This document shows, one piece after another, positions 10,870-20,853 of a stretch of DNA of 64,000 nucleotides. Under the pieces are notes generated by a model. It saw nothing but the letters and a program-made list of their open reading frames with translations, did not search any database and was not told where the DNA came from. Every line of letters begins with the position of its first letter. Positions within the stretch are counted from its first letter, which is position 1. The DNA is from Fragilariopsis cylindrus CCMP1102 (Eukaryota; Bacillariophyta; Bacillariophyceae; Bacillariales; Bacillariaceae), in contig FMBT01000311.1 in assembly GCA_900095095.1 (NCBI GenBank), forward strand, positions 124,001-188,000, written 5' to 3'. Made by a program: the position numbers and the translations under genes.

Positions 10870-11769
10870 CTAAAAGACGATATTAGCAATAAGTACAGTG
10901 CTAATAATGGTAGCCAAAGTCAGACCGAGCACCTTCGCTTGGGGTATTACTTCTCCTGCCGCAGATGTCGGATCGGGAGAAGGAAGTGTATCAACACCAT
11001 CATCATCATCATCATCATCACCTCCTTCTCGCCGTAACGATATAACCAAGGTTGAAACAACGGGCGTTAAATAGATTCTGGTGGTTGCATTTTTGGGACT
11101 ACCGTAACAGCCAACATCTCCAGTCAATTCAAAAGTAAATTCTTGATAATCATCGTCGCCATCCATAAAGTCGAAGGTATACGACTGCCAAAATAGCCGA
11201 TCATTAAGATTAATTTTGATAGTCGGTTTGGCTTCTTGGGTGGTAATATCATAATATAAAATCTGCCACCCTAAGTCTATTGTCGTATTGTAGGGCTGTA
11301 CGAGCCCAAACTCTTTCGTGGCACGAGTCACATCTATAAAATGGAAACCACTACCAGCAGTAGTAGGACCGTCCGGGAGCTGGATACGAAACCCGTACCA
11401 CGTAAAATTTTCAAGACTTACATTCTCGTAGTCCCAATCGACACATTGATCAATAATGGGTTCTCCAGTAAGCCCGTCGATCTTGAAAGGTGTACTGGCG
11501 TTGACTTGGAAACTATAGGAGTAGCTAGAATCATCGGTAATAGCAGCGACGGCATTATACGGCAACATCGACAACAACGTCATCAACATCATAATCGTTG
11601 TTGTCATCGTATTCATCGTCATTAGCATCATGATAGCTAATTTATTATCTGTTTGTTTATCTGGTTGTTTGTTTGTTTGTTTGTTTGTTTGTTTGTTTGT
11701 TTGTTTGTTTGTTTGTTTGTTTGTTTGTTTGTTTGTTTGTTTACGAATTTCACTATTACAATTACGCAC
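10870..11769 (-). CDS. Secreted or GPI-anchored surface protein, function unknown
   Basis: The open frame is 299 codons, but the first 46 mostly encode a (KQTN)n run from a GTTT tetranucleotide array and are probably leader. The better start is Met47 at 11631, which opens a typical signal peptide: a Met/Leu/Thr-rich hydrophobic stretch ending near NAVAA. The mature part (~170 residues) has no family I recognise. It contains a few Cys, an acidic run near residue 255 and an Asn-X-Ser/Thr site. It ends with a short spacer and a hydrophobic C-terminus (LGLTLATIISTVLIANIVF), which fits a GPI signal or a tail anchor. It converges with the RING gene. Confidence 0.65.
   Translation of the reverse strand: MRNCNSEIRKQTNKQTNKQTNKQTNKQTNKQTNKQPDKQTDNKLAIMMLMTMNTMTTTIMMLMTLLSMLPYNAVAAITDDSSYSYSFQVNASTPFKIDGLTGEPIIDQCVDWDYENVSLENFTWYGFRIQLPDGPTTAGSGFHFIDVTRATKEFGLVQPYNTTIDLGWQILYYDITTQEAKPTIKINLNDRLFWQSYTFDFMDGDDDYQEFTFELTGDVGCYGSPKNATTRIYLTPVVSTLVISLRREGGDDDDDDDGVDTLPSPDPTSAAGEVIPQAKVLGLTLATIISTVLIANIVF
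11665..11742. repeat. (GTTT)n tetranucleotide array
   Basis: About 19 near-perfect tetranucleotide units at the 5' end of the minus-strand surface-protein gene. Read as protein it gives Lys-Gln-Thr-Asn repeats. Confidence 0.95.
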
Positions 11770-12280
11770 GACTTGAAATCACTTCCAAATTAGTTCCTAA
11801 TTAGTTCCTATTTACTGCCGTATGTAGTTCCAATTGATTCACTCTAGAATTATTCCAAAGATAGTCACCGAACCACGCATCCTATCTTGATCTGCTTCTT
11901 ATTTTCTTCGGACCTTACTACAAATAGTTACTAGCCTGTGTGTTGGACGAATGAAATCTCATACGGTTGACAGACAGATTTCACGATGAGAACACTGAAT
12001 GAGAACACGGAATGAGAACACTGAACAACACATAAGGCGTTCGTGGAAACTCACGCAATACCAGTGAGAGCGTTCTCACTCAATAACCAGTGAGAGCGTG
12101 CACTTTTTTAGCTATCTCCTCTTTAGTACTGTACGGGGATGCACTTCTTGCTTTATTTGTGTTCTTATTTTTATAAAGCTCATTAATATCAAATATAGAA
12201 GACAACAAACAACAAACAACAAAACAACAAACAACTTTACTTTCTTATTATAATACTCACTATCGTAGTAGCTCTAGAAT
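11770..12280. other. Divergent promoter region
   Basis: Spacer between the minus-strand surface protein and the FAD monooxygenase gene. TGAGAACACNGAA is repeated three times at 11987-12025, and CCAGTGAGAGCG twice near 12061-12100. A CAACAAA-rich leader runs just before the ATG at 12281. No known factor site is clear. Confidence 0.5.
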
Positions 12281-13127
12281 ATGGTACATCAACCAATGAC
12301 GAATAAGGCGGCTACCAATATACGGCAAAAAATGAGATTGGCCATATCTGGTGGAGGGCCAGCTGGATTAACCTTAGCAGGAATTCTGAGTCGAGAGGGG
12401 AATAGTGAAGCCTTTGATATTACTGTGTTCGAGCGGAACACGATAAATTCCGATCAAGGGAGTGGATGGGATATAATCAAAGATGCCCAAGATTCGTTAA
12501 CTCGAGCTGGATTGAATGTAGCGTCAATCCAACGAAAGGAAAGTGACACATTTCGTTTTTACAAAGTTCAGGATGAGAAACACCCGGTGTATTGCATGCG
12601 TATGCCATCCCTATTATCGAGATTTGGCATCCAAAAAGACCAAATTGGTATGGATGAAGCGAATCTAGAAACTGATAGAACCAAACTCGTTAGTGGCCTT
12701 ACAGCATCACTTGGCCCAAACGTAAAAGTCAATTACGAGAGTTATATTTCTGGAGCGAGACGTAACGAAGGAGAAGATAGCATCGAGCTTTTGGGGCACA
12801 ACGGATCTTCCTTGGGAGAATTCAATTTGATTGTGGATGCATCGGGTGCCCGTTCACCTTTGAGGAATATTCGGTTTTCTCCAAAAGCGGATGCATTTTA
12901 TACCGGTACAACCATCATCCAATACCTTGTCAACTCTCCCGAAAAATCTTGGGATAAAGATATTGTTGATCGTTTGGGAGAAGGCAGTTTAGCGCTTTAT
13001 GGTAAGATAGTAATCGAATGAATCAGTATCTATCTTTTTTTTTTTCATCCCGATATTTTTCTTATCCTTGTATCGATTTTTAAAATGGTATAAAATCATT
13101 CCATATAATATAATAGGACCAACAGAA
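12281..13127 (+). pseudogene. FAD-dependent monooxygenase, N-terminal half, interrupted by insertion
   Basis: This is the 5' part of a flavoprotein hydroxylase of the UbiH/kynurenine monooxygenase/PHBH class. Exon 1 is 12281-13001, intron 13002-13116 (GTAAGA...TAG, 115 nt), and exon 2 starts at 13117. The ADP-binding loop ISGGGPAGLTLAG lies at ~23-35, followed by FERN (end of strand 2) and the NLIVDASGARSPLR motif. Exon 2 gives G-P-T-E and then meets TAA at 13128. The matching continuation, E-A-Q-G-D-G, resumes at 20083. The gene is therefore split by foreign DNA in the reading frame, not only by an intron. This allele is probably dead unless the insertion is removed by splicing or deletion. 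Confidence 0.8.
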
Positions 13128-13505
13128 TAATAAATCGGCGATCATCTCTCGGGGGTGGCGGATCACACTGAACTTACAACGCTACCATACAATAGACGCT
13201 GAACATAGAGACAAAAATAGAAAAAAAAATAAAAGTCGTCCATAACTCATTAAATTTTTTTACTTTATATTTAATTTACTTTTCAATTATTGCATACATG
13301 TACATAACGTTACTGTCATGTTATTATATGTTACTTTCTTTTCCTGTTATTCATTTAGTCGTTCTAAATCTTGTCGTTCTTGTTTAATTCTGTTTCGTTC
13401 CCTATACATTTATTTTTGGTTTCGTGTTGTTCAGATATTATTATTCTCCCACTCGGCTTGTGCATGACGCTCTTCTGCACGACGATCTTCTGCACGACGC
13501 TCTTA

Positions 13506-15522
13506 TTATCGTAACTCTTCCAAGTCCTCATTATTACTTCTTTTCCTTAGATCGCAAAGGTGCGTTACAATTAAGTGGCACCCACAACATGCGATCTGTC
13601 CTTGTTCTTCCAACATTATCCTCAGTTCATCAAGTGGCATGAAATGCCATTTACCTTTCTTGTTGGTGGGATCTGTGTGGTGAATTTCAAAGCAACTCCC
13701 TAGATACAAATCAAGTCTATCCATCTCGTGTCTATCGTGCTCGTTAAGCATAACCTGTACTGATGCGATATGTGTTTGACATTTAACATCAGAATTGTGA
13801 CCGAAGGGACATGCTACATTGCCGATGCCATTCGTATCTTGTAACAGAGTGCAACAACCCAGCCGTTGGAACTGAGCTCTTTTCCATTCACGGATATAGA
13901 GTATTTGTGCAGATGGTCCTTGTCTGGCATTAGGGTTGAGAACTTCAAAGAAAGTTTTGAACCGGTGACATGATTTATCCATTAACACACAAAATGATTC
14001 TTCAATGATTCGTTTCTTGGTATTATATATTTTACCAACAGGATTATTTTTTTGTGTTCTGTTGAAATGGTCCCAGTCTTTCGATCCTGATACAATTACC
14101 TTAGAGAGATGATGGAGCATTTTTTCCTGTAGTACATGCTTTTTTACAGCATTTAATTCTTGAAAACCTTCCGTGTAACAAAACTTTCTTCTATTGAAAT
14201 AAGAAGCGACCTTTTCTTCCAGCTCATCTTGGTTTAGTAGATTGAAGATGCGGTTTTGAAAGATATCCATTGTTCCTCTGTCTGAATAAAGAGTACAATT
14301 CAATGCACACCCACAAAACATATTCTTCGGTACATTTTCACCCTCAACCAATAGAATCTCATCATGCATCTTTTCATGGTGATTGGTACAGCGTGTGCAA
14401 GGATGGTTATGAAGAAAACAGTTGATATCATCAACTGTTCTACTGTCGGGGTGTGGGTTCCTTATCGCTTCCTGTAAATAAACAGTCACAAAAATAATGG
14501 TATTAGTTATGTAAATTATTATTAGTGAAATGAAATAGAATAGAACGAATATGACTTACGAGAATATTGTTTTTACACTTCCTTTCACGTATTTCTTTCT
14601 CTTCATATTTTTCCATACTAAATTTCATCCGTAGGGAGGCACGAGAAGTATAGCAATTCTTACACCAGATCCCTGTTGCCCGTAGTTGTTCAGGAACTGT
14701 AATCTTAATGATACTACCACAATTCATATGTTGGCAAACTATTTCATCTTTCTTTGCCACCATGGCTCTGCGTAGCGATGCTTTATAAACAGCAACAGGT
14801 GGTGCCTTTTTTTTGGTTTTTTTATCAGATTGTGAGTAATTATTCTCGAGACAATGTAAGCATTGTCTCATATATATATTATCACCTTCTTCGGCTGATT
14901 CAAACCATGTTCTGAGTATTTCAGTTGGTAAATTCTTAACACACTGTTTTAACAATTCAACTTGGGAATCGTCTAACGAAGGTTGATTCTCATTATTTTT
15001 TAACTCCAACTGTAATTTATTCCATTTGAGACCATCGACTGCCTCCACAATCTGTTTTAATTCTAGTGCGGAATGAACTTTGCAATCGTATCCAATCTTC
15101 TGGGCTAAACCTTTTGGTAGCTGACTACTTGCTAGAAAATCTCGCATGATGATGATGTGGGAGAAACGATAATAAAAGAGGTAACGTGTCATAGAATCTA
15201 CAGGAAAATTCCGATAAGCCATGTAATCACTTACTGTTTGCCATTCACCTTTGATGTATCGTTCTTTCATTGTACGATTCTTGCAGGGTCTACTTATACT
15301 TAAGCATCTTTTACAACGCCAAACACGGTCAACCACAATTTTCGGTCCACTACGACCAGAGATATATTTACCTCGCATTGGCACATACTGTTCCACTACT
15401 GAACAGTCAACGTCATCTTCTTCAAACTTATCAAATCTAGTTGGAAATACATAATTCTTGCCTGAGGGAGTCTCAAATACGCAAGACGAAGCCTTGAAAT
15501 GAAATTGGTTCATGGTTGACAT
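13506..15522 (-). CDS. Insertion gene 1: Cys/His-rich protein with C-terminal HNH-nuclease-like motif
   Basis: Two exons, 15522-14560 and 14471-13506, are joined by an 88-nt intron with GTAAGT donor and TTATTTACAG acceptor. The product is 642 residues. The N-terminal half has CxxC pairs (CKRC near 95, CxxC near 225, CKNC near 290) suggesting zinc ribbons. The C-terminal ~60 residues read FEIHHTDP, a ~30-residue helix-rich spacer, then CCGCHLIVTH. This fits the layout of HNH endonucleases in algae and their viruses (xxIxHxxP ... CxxCHxxxH). An upstream CPFGHNSDVKC could supply further zinc ligands. A DNA-cutting role in the spread of the insertion is inference. It is transcribed away from the 37-bp repeat array. 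Confidence 0.65.
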
Positions 15523-16329
15523 GATTTCGTTTATTAGATTGAATGAATGAGGAAATTAGTGAAATGTAAAAATATACCCTAAACGTTAATATGAAAACAC
15601 TACATTAATTTGTCTATGGTTATTACAAGTTCTGAACAATAAAGATAGAGATAGTTCATTTCTTGCGATCGATGTAATTCTGCCTTTTTCTTTCCATTTT
15701 AGTATTGCATTATTCGGTAACCTTGTATACAACTTTCTATTTGTAACTCACTTCGCCTAATACTTATATTGGTATTAGCGGATCAAAGGACATCGCCAGC
15801 TTCGACTCCATAATATATATCAAAGGACATCGCCAGCTTCGACTCCATAATATGTATCAAAGGACATCGCCAGCTTCGACTCCATAATATGTATCAAAGG
15901 ACATCGCCAGCTTCGACTCCATAATATGTATCAAAGGACATCGCCAGCTTCGACTCCATAATATGTATCAAAGGACATCGCCAGCTTCGACTCCAATAAT
16001 ATGTATAACACTTCTCTTAGTGTTATATATATTCGGACGCTTCTCTTATTCCTATTCCGATGTCATAAATAACTAAGTACTTCTTTTGTTTGCGTTTGGC
16101 TTCTATTGACATTGACTAGTCGCGTGTCCCTACGCACGTCAAACATAATCAACAACCTTGCATGAAGTAATTGAAAGTGGATGATCGTGCGTTAGCTAAC
16201 TTATACTTTTCTTTCAGTATAATTTGTACACTGAAAATAAGCTACTTGTTTATAAACATATGTTTTTCCTACTTGATGATTAATTTTGCTTCACTTCACC
16301 ATAAAACATTATAAAGACACGATAGCAAG
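15523..16329. other. Divergent control region of the insertion
   Basis: It separates insertion genes 1 and 2, which point away from each other. Its centre is the six-copy 37-bp array. The rest is AT-rich with no gene that I can see. Confidence 0.6.
15782..16006. repeat. Six-copy 37-bp tandem repeat (iteron-like)
   Basis: Copies start at 15782, 15819, 15856, 15893, 15930 and 15967 and are almost identical. The shared core includes AAAGGACATCGCCAGCTTCG. The last copy has one extra base. Position and regularity suggest a protein-binding array (replication, mobilisation or promoter control), which is inference. Confidence 0.97.
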
Positions 16330-17217
16330 ATGGACAACAACGATTACAAAAAGATGATACCTCCTGGTTCACCCACCCCATCACAGGAACAATATAGTCG
16401 ATACGATTATGACGAGGATCACAAAGAATATATTCCCGAAGATATTTCAATAATTCTCACAAACTTTGCCTATCCAGAACTAATCACTCAACATTATTTT
16501 GGTAAATTAATAAAATTGGAAATCCAAAGTGATTTGATAGACCAGATCACGAAACACATGAAAGAAGAAGAGAAATGGTTCGGTGAATATTACCAAAACA
16601 GGAAGATGTATACTAATTGGTTTTGGTTACACGAGAAAATTGATAATGATTCCAATATGGATTCATTTCCCTCTGACGACGGTATGGTTTATAAAATCAC
16701 AACCTCCTTCCAAATCAAATGCGATAGATTGTTGCAGATGAAACAATGGATTGAAGATCTAAATGAGAAGAGCGTTTTTATTGAGTACCCTATTAATCAT
16801 TTCATTCGTTTGCTTTTGAATGAAATGGATCGTTTCTTGTATTCTGTTCCGTTCAAAGATCTTAAAGCACTGGTAGTAGACTCAAAGAAGGAATTATTCA
16901 AAACGTTTGAGATTCATTGTCAACAATTATTGTCAGAAAATTATGAACATGACACTTATGATTCCACTCTTTTGTACGAAAAGGACGTACAATTACATTT
17001 ACAAAGTTTATATTATTATATTGAAAGGGAAGGGAATGATTGCATGAAACCAACATTTGATGATGCTGATGTTACTACTACTAAATTAACCACTCCAACG
17101 AAGTCTACTACACAAGAAGCAGACAAGAAGCCACCTGCAGTTACCGAATCTGCCCCTCCTAGTACTGACACCTTGCCAAAACATAAAAAATACAAAGTCG
17201 GAAGTAGTCGGAAGTAG
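16330..17217 (+). CDS. Insertion gene 2: unknown protein
   Basis: This is a single exon of 295 codons. I recognise no domain. Residues ~35-235 look globular and largely helical, rich in aromatic residues and with few Cys. The tail (~240-295) is Thr/Pro/Lys-rich and disordered. The start is the first Met after an AT-rich leader and gives a clean frame. The stop codon lies inside an 11-bp tandem repeat (GTCGGAAGTAG, three copies), so a change in copy number would alter the C-terminus. Confidence 0.6.
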   Translation: MDNNDYKKMIPPGSPTPSQEQYSRYDYDEDHKEYIPEDISIILTNFAYPELITQHYFGKLIKLEIQSDLIDQITKHMKEEEKWFGEYYQNRKMYTNWFWLHEKIDNDSNMDSFPSDDGMVYKITTSFQIKCDRLLQMKQWIEDLNEKSVFIEYPINHFIRLLLNEMDRFLYSVPFKDLKALVVDSKKELFKTFEIHCQQLLSENYEHDTYDSTLLYEKDVQLHLQSLYYYIEREGNDCMKPTFDDADVTTTKLTTPTKSTTQEADKKPPAVTESAPPSTDTLPKHKKYKVGSSRK

Positions 17218-17460
17218 TCGGAAGTAGTCCAACCTCCAAGTAACGATCGAAGGAACATACGAAATGAACTCATGAAAGAATCAACTAATAAATAAAAGGA
17301 ATCTTCCTGCAATACAGTAAAAAGAAATTACATATTAAAAAATTATAAATATCGTTATATTAAACATATATATTTTTAAATTAAATTATAAGTAACTACT
17401 TGTACTTCAACTTTATATTATATTTTACATGAGTTCCGATATCAATTCCGAACTTCAATT

Positions 17461-19299
17461 TCATTTCTTCTTTCTGTTTCGATCGGAAGGTGATAAGTTG
17501 GCGTGAGCAAACGCATTTAATCCACCCATTAATTGTTTACCATTTTCACTATCTTGTATCACTACTACTTTCTCTGAATAGCGATCCATTAATATTGTTT
17601 GTCCCGTAAGCACTTCATTTTCCCAATTTCCTAATTTACGTGTAGTTAAATGAGTCAAATGCGAATTCTTATAATCAGTATGACGTCTACTAGCACGGTG
17701 ACCAATTGAGATATAACCGTTGGTAAATATCTCAGATTTCATAGACCATTTGTTTTGATCCCATACCTCATGTGGAGATAATAATTGTTTCAACCGTTTA
17801 AGTTTATTATATACGATAGGAAATTCGTGTTGGAGTACCAATTCCGTTAGTTGAATATATTCATTAATCATCTTCATCAACTTAGTCATCAATATTCCAT
17901 CATTGGTATTATATTCACCACATCTATTACTTATACCTTCTTGTCGCTTCTGACCAGAACACACACCAAACATAATTGATTTTTCGTTTACATCACCAGG
18001 ACCCTGACAATTCGATGATAATACTTCCATGATATTGTGTGATCCAATAAATGATATTATTTCATCTAATTTAACCTTTTGTTCAGAATTAATTTCTGTT
18101 ATTTTTATTGGAATGACTTTTTCTTCGAAGTTCTTGTGTCCAACATCGGTTGATAAATTGGTGTTGGTATATATAGTAGAATTATTTCCTTCTTTCAACA
18201 CAAATACTCCATCTTCATTGTTATTGATAGTAGCAGCAGCAGCAGCGACTACAACACATGCCTCTGCAGATATTCTTTTAACTTTTTCACTGATAACATC
18301 TAATTTATTTATTAGTAATAATAGACTAACGTTGTGAGGATAGACTTTTTTTGTCAAGCCTTCAGATGGTGGTGTAGCTTCTAATTGAATACTATCATTA
18401 TTAATGATTTCGTTTGCATTAAAAACACCCACACTTGCTCTTAACGAAGGAGTTTTACCGTCAGAAGAATATAAATATATATCACCTTGTGTAATTGTTT
18501 GTTCCAATTTTTCGGTCTTATTATCATTCCATACAATATGTTTTTGATTTGGGTATTTTGTTGTTATATTAAAATATAAATCTTCAATTAGAATGCGAGC
18601 TTCTTTTTCGTGTTCAGTGGTAAATTTATTTTTATATTTTTTCATAGTTATTAAATCATTCAATATAGCTGTATCAGTTGATGAATTACCATAAAGTTGT
18701 AATGAAAGACGATTTGCATTGGGATCTTTATTTTTACAACGATTATCACATGCGGAACATCTCCGTAAATGATTATCAATTAGGTTACCACATTCATTAC
18801 ACAACATCTTAGATTTTAATCTAGATTCGAAATCAAATTCAATATATTCAAGACCAACTATAACTATGTTATTAGGATCATCATCATCTTTCCAAGTTAT
18901 GGAGCATGTACCATCTACTCCGTTGTTATTAACCAAATCGCCTTGGAGCCAATCTTTATATTTTCCTGTTCTAAAATCGGGATGGTTAATTTTCATCCTA
19001 CCACTAATAATCAATCGATCTCTATTATTATTACTGGACCTCTTCTTTGTCTTCTTTGGTGTAGCCACCTTCTTCTTCTTCTGCTTCTGTTTCTTGATTT
19101 GTATGTTTGGCATCGACGACATAATTACCACACCGCTTACTAATACTTTTAAATTGCATGTTAATGTGGAATCCTTTGGATTTGATTGTTTCCGGTTTCG
19201 ATTTCTTTTATATTCTGTCTCACGTTGTCTTACCTTCAAATTCAATCGACTTTTTCGTTTCCGCTCTGCTTGTGACATGGGAATCTTTTTAACTTTCAT
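17461..19299 (-). CDS. Insertion gene 3: Lys-rich, zinc-ribbon-containing protein of unknown function
   Basis: The frame is 612 codons. Residues 1-95 are very basic (likely nuclear or DNA/RNA binding). A CNEC...CSACDNRC cluster (~167-188) looks like a zinc ribbon. The last ~85 residues contain GHRASRRHTDY, an LTGQTILMDRYSEKVVVI stretch and FAHANLSPSDR. An H-x-D followed ~50 residues later by H and then R is the spacing of iron/2-oxoglutarate dioxygenases, but the match is too thin to name the family. A GTAAGC in the basic region might be a splice donor, so the N-terminus is uncertain. It converges with gene 2. Confidence 0.55.
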   Translation of the reverse strand: MKVKKIPMSQAERKRKSRLNLKVRQRETEYKRNRNRKQSNPKDSTLTCNLKVLVSGVVIMSSMPNIQIKKQKQKKKKVATPKKTKKRSSNNNRDRLIISGRMKINHPDFRTGKYKDWLQGDLVNNNGVDGTCSITWKDDDDPNNIVIVGLEYIEFDFESRLKSKMLCNECGNLIDNHLRRCSACDNRCKNKDPNANRLSLQLYGNSSTDTAILNDLITMKKYKNKFTTEHEKEARILIEDLYFNITTKYPNQKHIVWNDNKTEKLEQTITQGDIYLYSSDGKTPSLRASVGVFNANEIINNDSIQLEATPPSEGLTKKVYPHNVSLLLLINKLDVISEKVKRISAEACVVVAAAAATINNNEDGVFVLKEGNNSTIYTNTNLSTDVGHKNFEEKVIPIKITEINSEQKVKLDEIISFIGSHNIMEVLSSNCQGPGDVNEKSIMFGVCSGQKRQEGISNRCGEYNTNDGILMTKLMKMINEYIQLTELVLQHEFPIVYNKLKRLKQLLSPHEVWDQNKWSMKSEIFTNGYISIGHRASRRHTDYKNSHLTHLTTRKLGNWENEVLTGQTILMDRYSEKVVVIQDSENGKQLMGGLNAFAHANLSPSDRNRKKK

Positions 19300-20082
19300 C
19301 GTGAGGTTGGTTTGTTCAGATTGTAATTTATGTGAGTTGAGATTGTATGGGAAACCAGTGAAATGCTAATAACGTGACACCCAAGTAAAACAGGTGCAAA
19401 GTGGAGTTAAAAAATGGGACACCCAAGTATTAGATTGCAATTGTATTGTGTATGTTTCACGAGGACTGATTTCATTTGGCCTGTTTTTGCTTTCAATCGT
19501 TTAAGTGAAATGCAATTTATCGCGGTTCAATGGTATTACACGAGCATACTAAGTAAAAGTCATTCAAAATAACTATCACGTATTGAGGTCCCCCAATGGG
19601 TTAAATAAATAGCAATCAAAGACTGCATTGAATATTCGGTACTGGAAAATATTCGGTGGGCAAGCGCCATTCAATTGAAGCGCGTCGAAATATGGAAGCG
19701 AATGAAAGAAAAATGCATAAAGGAAAGAATATTAAGTATGTATTGATTGACATGTGTTTGGCACACGCCATTGAAGCGCGACGAAATCGCGAATGAAAGC
19801 AGCGTTGTTATGTTACGACTAGCATTTAACAAACCAAAGTATGTCATTCGATCATAGTTAAGGATGTGTAACAGTGTGAGAACACTGAATAGTGTAACAG
19901 TGTGAGAACACATTCCATTGCGAACGAAGCAAAAATGCATAAAAGGAAAGAATATTAAGTATTTATTGAGGCGTGTTCGGCACACACCATTGAAGCCTCT
20001 ACCAACTCTTCTGGATCCATTATCAAGCATCTAAATCTTGTAACCATCGTAATCTTGGGATTTCTAATCGGTCAACTTGTTG
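19300..20082. other. Right end of the insertion with direct repeats
   Basis: No credible gene. Two ~85-base direct repeats lie at about 19691-19783 and 19919-20003 (core AAAGAATATTAAGTAT, then CACACNCCATTGAAGC). A partial third lies near 19655. A 119-residue minus-strand frame is only a reading of these repeats. Confidence 0.6.
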
Positions 20083-20853
20083 GAAGCTCAGGGGGATGGA
20101 AAAGGTACTGCAGAATTAAAAGGTACAGTAGAATTAATCATACAAAGATACGGCGCACAGAAAATGGATCAAATGGTGAACATAAATATATTTGCTCATG
20201 CAGAGCAGCCAAATCAAGTTGCTAAAGAGCTCGGTTGTGAGGGTATCCACGGCATTACAAGAGATAAAGATATTGTGAAACGAGTTATTGATGATGCCAA
20301 GCGTCGACTTTCGAATGAGAACTGGCCGCAAAAATACAGGAATATGTTTGATTCGGTGGAAGGGATACGAATCCTTCCAGTCCATATGCATCCCACCGGA
20401 GAGGTAACCATGAACAACGTAGTCCCTGGATCAGATGATCTGCCATTCATCGGAATTGGAGATGCACTTCACGCTCTTCCTCCCTGGTCGGGGATGTCGG
20501 GGAATTATGCTCTTGTTGATGCTGCGGACCTTGCCAGTGCCTTGCTCATAGAACAACAACAAAAGTCTAGTTGGACGCCAAATTCTATTGCAACCATGTT
20601 GCGAGGCCAAGAAAAAAAGTTTTTGCAAAGAACGGAGGATAGAAGAGAACTTGGTATCCGCACAGGAAATTTTTTGAATGGTTATAAGTCGTCTACAGCA
20701 ATTAACGACTTCGATTTGATATCACGTTTTCTTGGTAAAAAGTTTCAATGGAACGATCCAAAGGCGGTTAAACTCTATGCTTATCTTCGTTCTCTAACAT
20801 TACTCAATCAATGGGACAACTACGGAGTGCCTCTTTCTAAATTAGAACAGTAG
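20083..20853 (+). pseudogene. FAD-dependent monooxygenase, C-terminal half
   Basis: This part continues the frame broken at 13127 and gives ~256 residues to the TAG at 20851. The second FAD-binding motif is intact: GIGDALHALPPWSGMSGNYALVDAADLASAL holds the GD(A/S)xHxxxPxxGxGxN signature of aromatic hydroxylases. Joined to 12281-13127 the total would be ~500 residues, normal for the family. It has no promoter or signal of its own. No frameshift or stop is visible in either half, which suggests the insertion is recent. Confidence 0.8.

Larger units (their letters stand above)
13128..20082. mobile_element. Unclassified ~7 kb insertion carrying three genes
   Basis: The borders are defined by the split flavoprotein frame: ...GPTE at 13127 and E-A-Q-G-D at 20083. 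GAA flanks both sides (13125-13127 and 20083-20085) and may be a 3-bp target duplication. I find no terminal inverted repeats. It holds a two-exon minus gene with an HNH-like end (15522-13506), a plus gene (16330-17217), a minus gene with zinc-binding Cys pairs (19299-17461), a 37-bp array (15782-16006) and direct repeats near the right end. No transposase, integrase or reverse transcriptase is recognisable. That it is one single element, and not several nested insertions, is inference. Confidence 0.7.

Noticed and set aside
13128-13160. Terminal inverted repeats of the insertion
   Set aside because: Comparing the first ~60 bases with the reverse complement of the last ~60 showed no convincing match.
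19671-20030. 119-codon minus-strand frame at the insertion's right end
   Set aside because: It only translates the two direct repeats (FNGVC...MHF twice) and is not protein-like otherwise.
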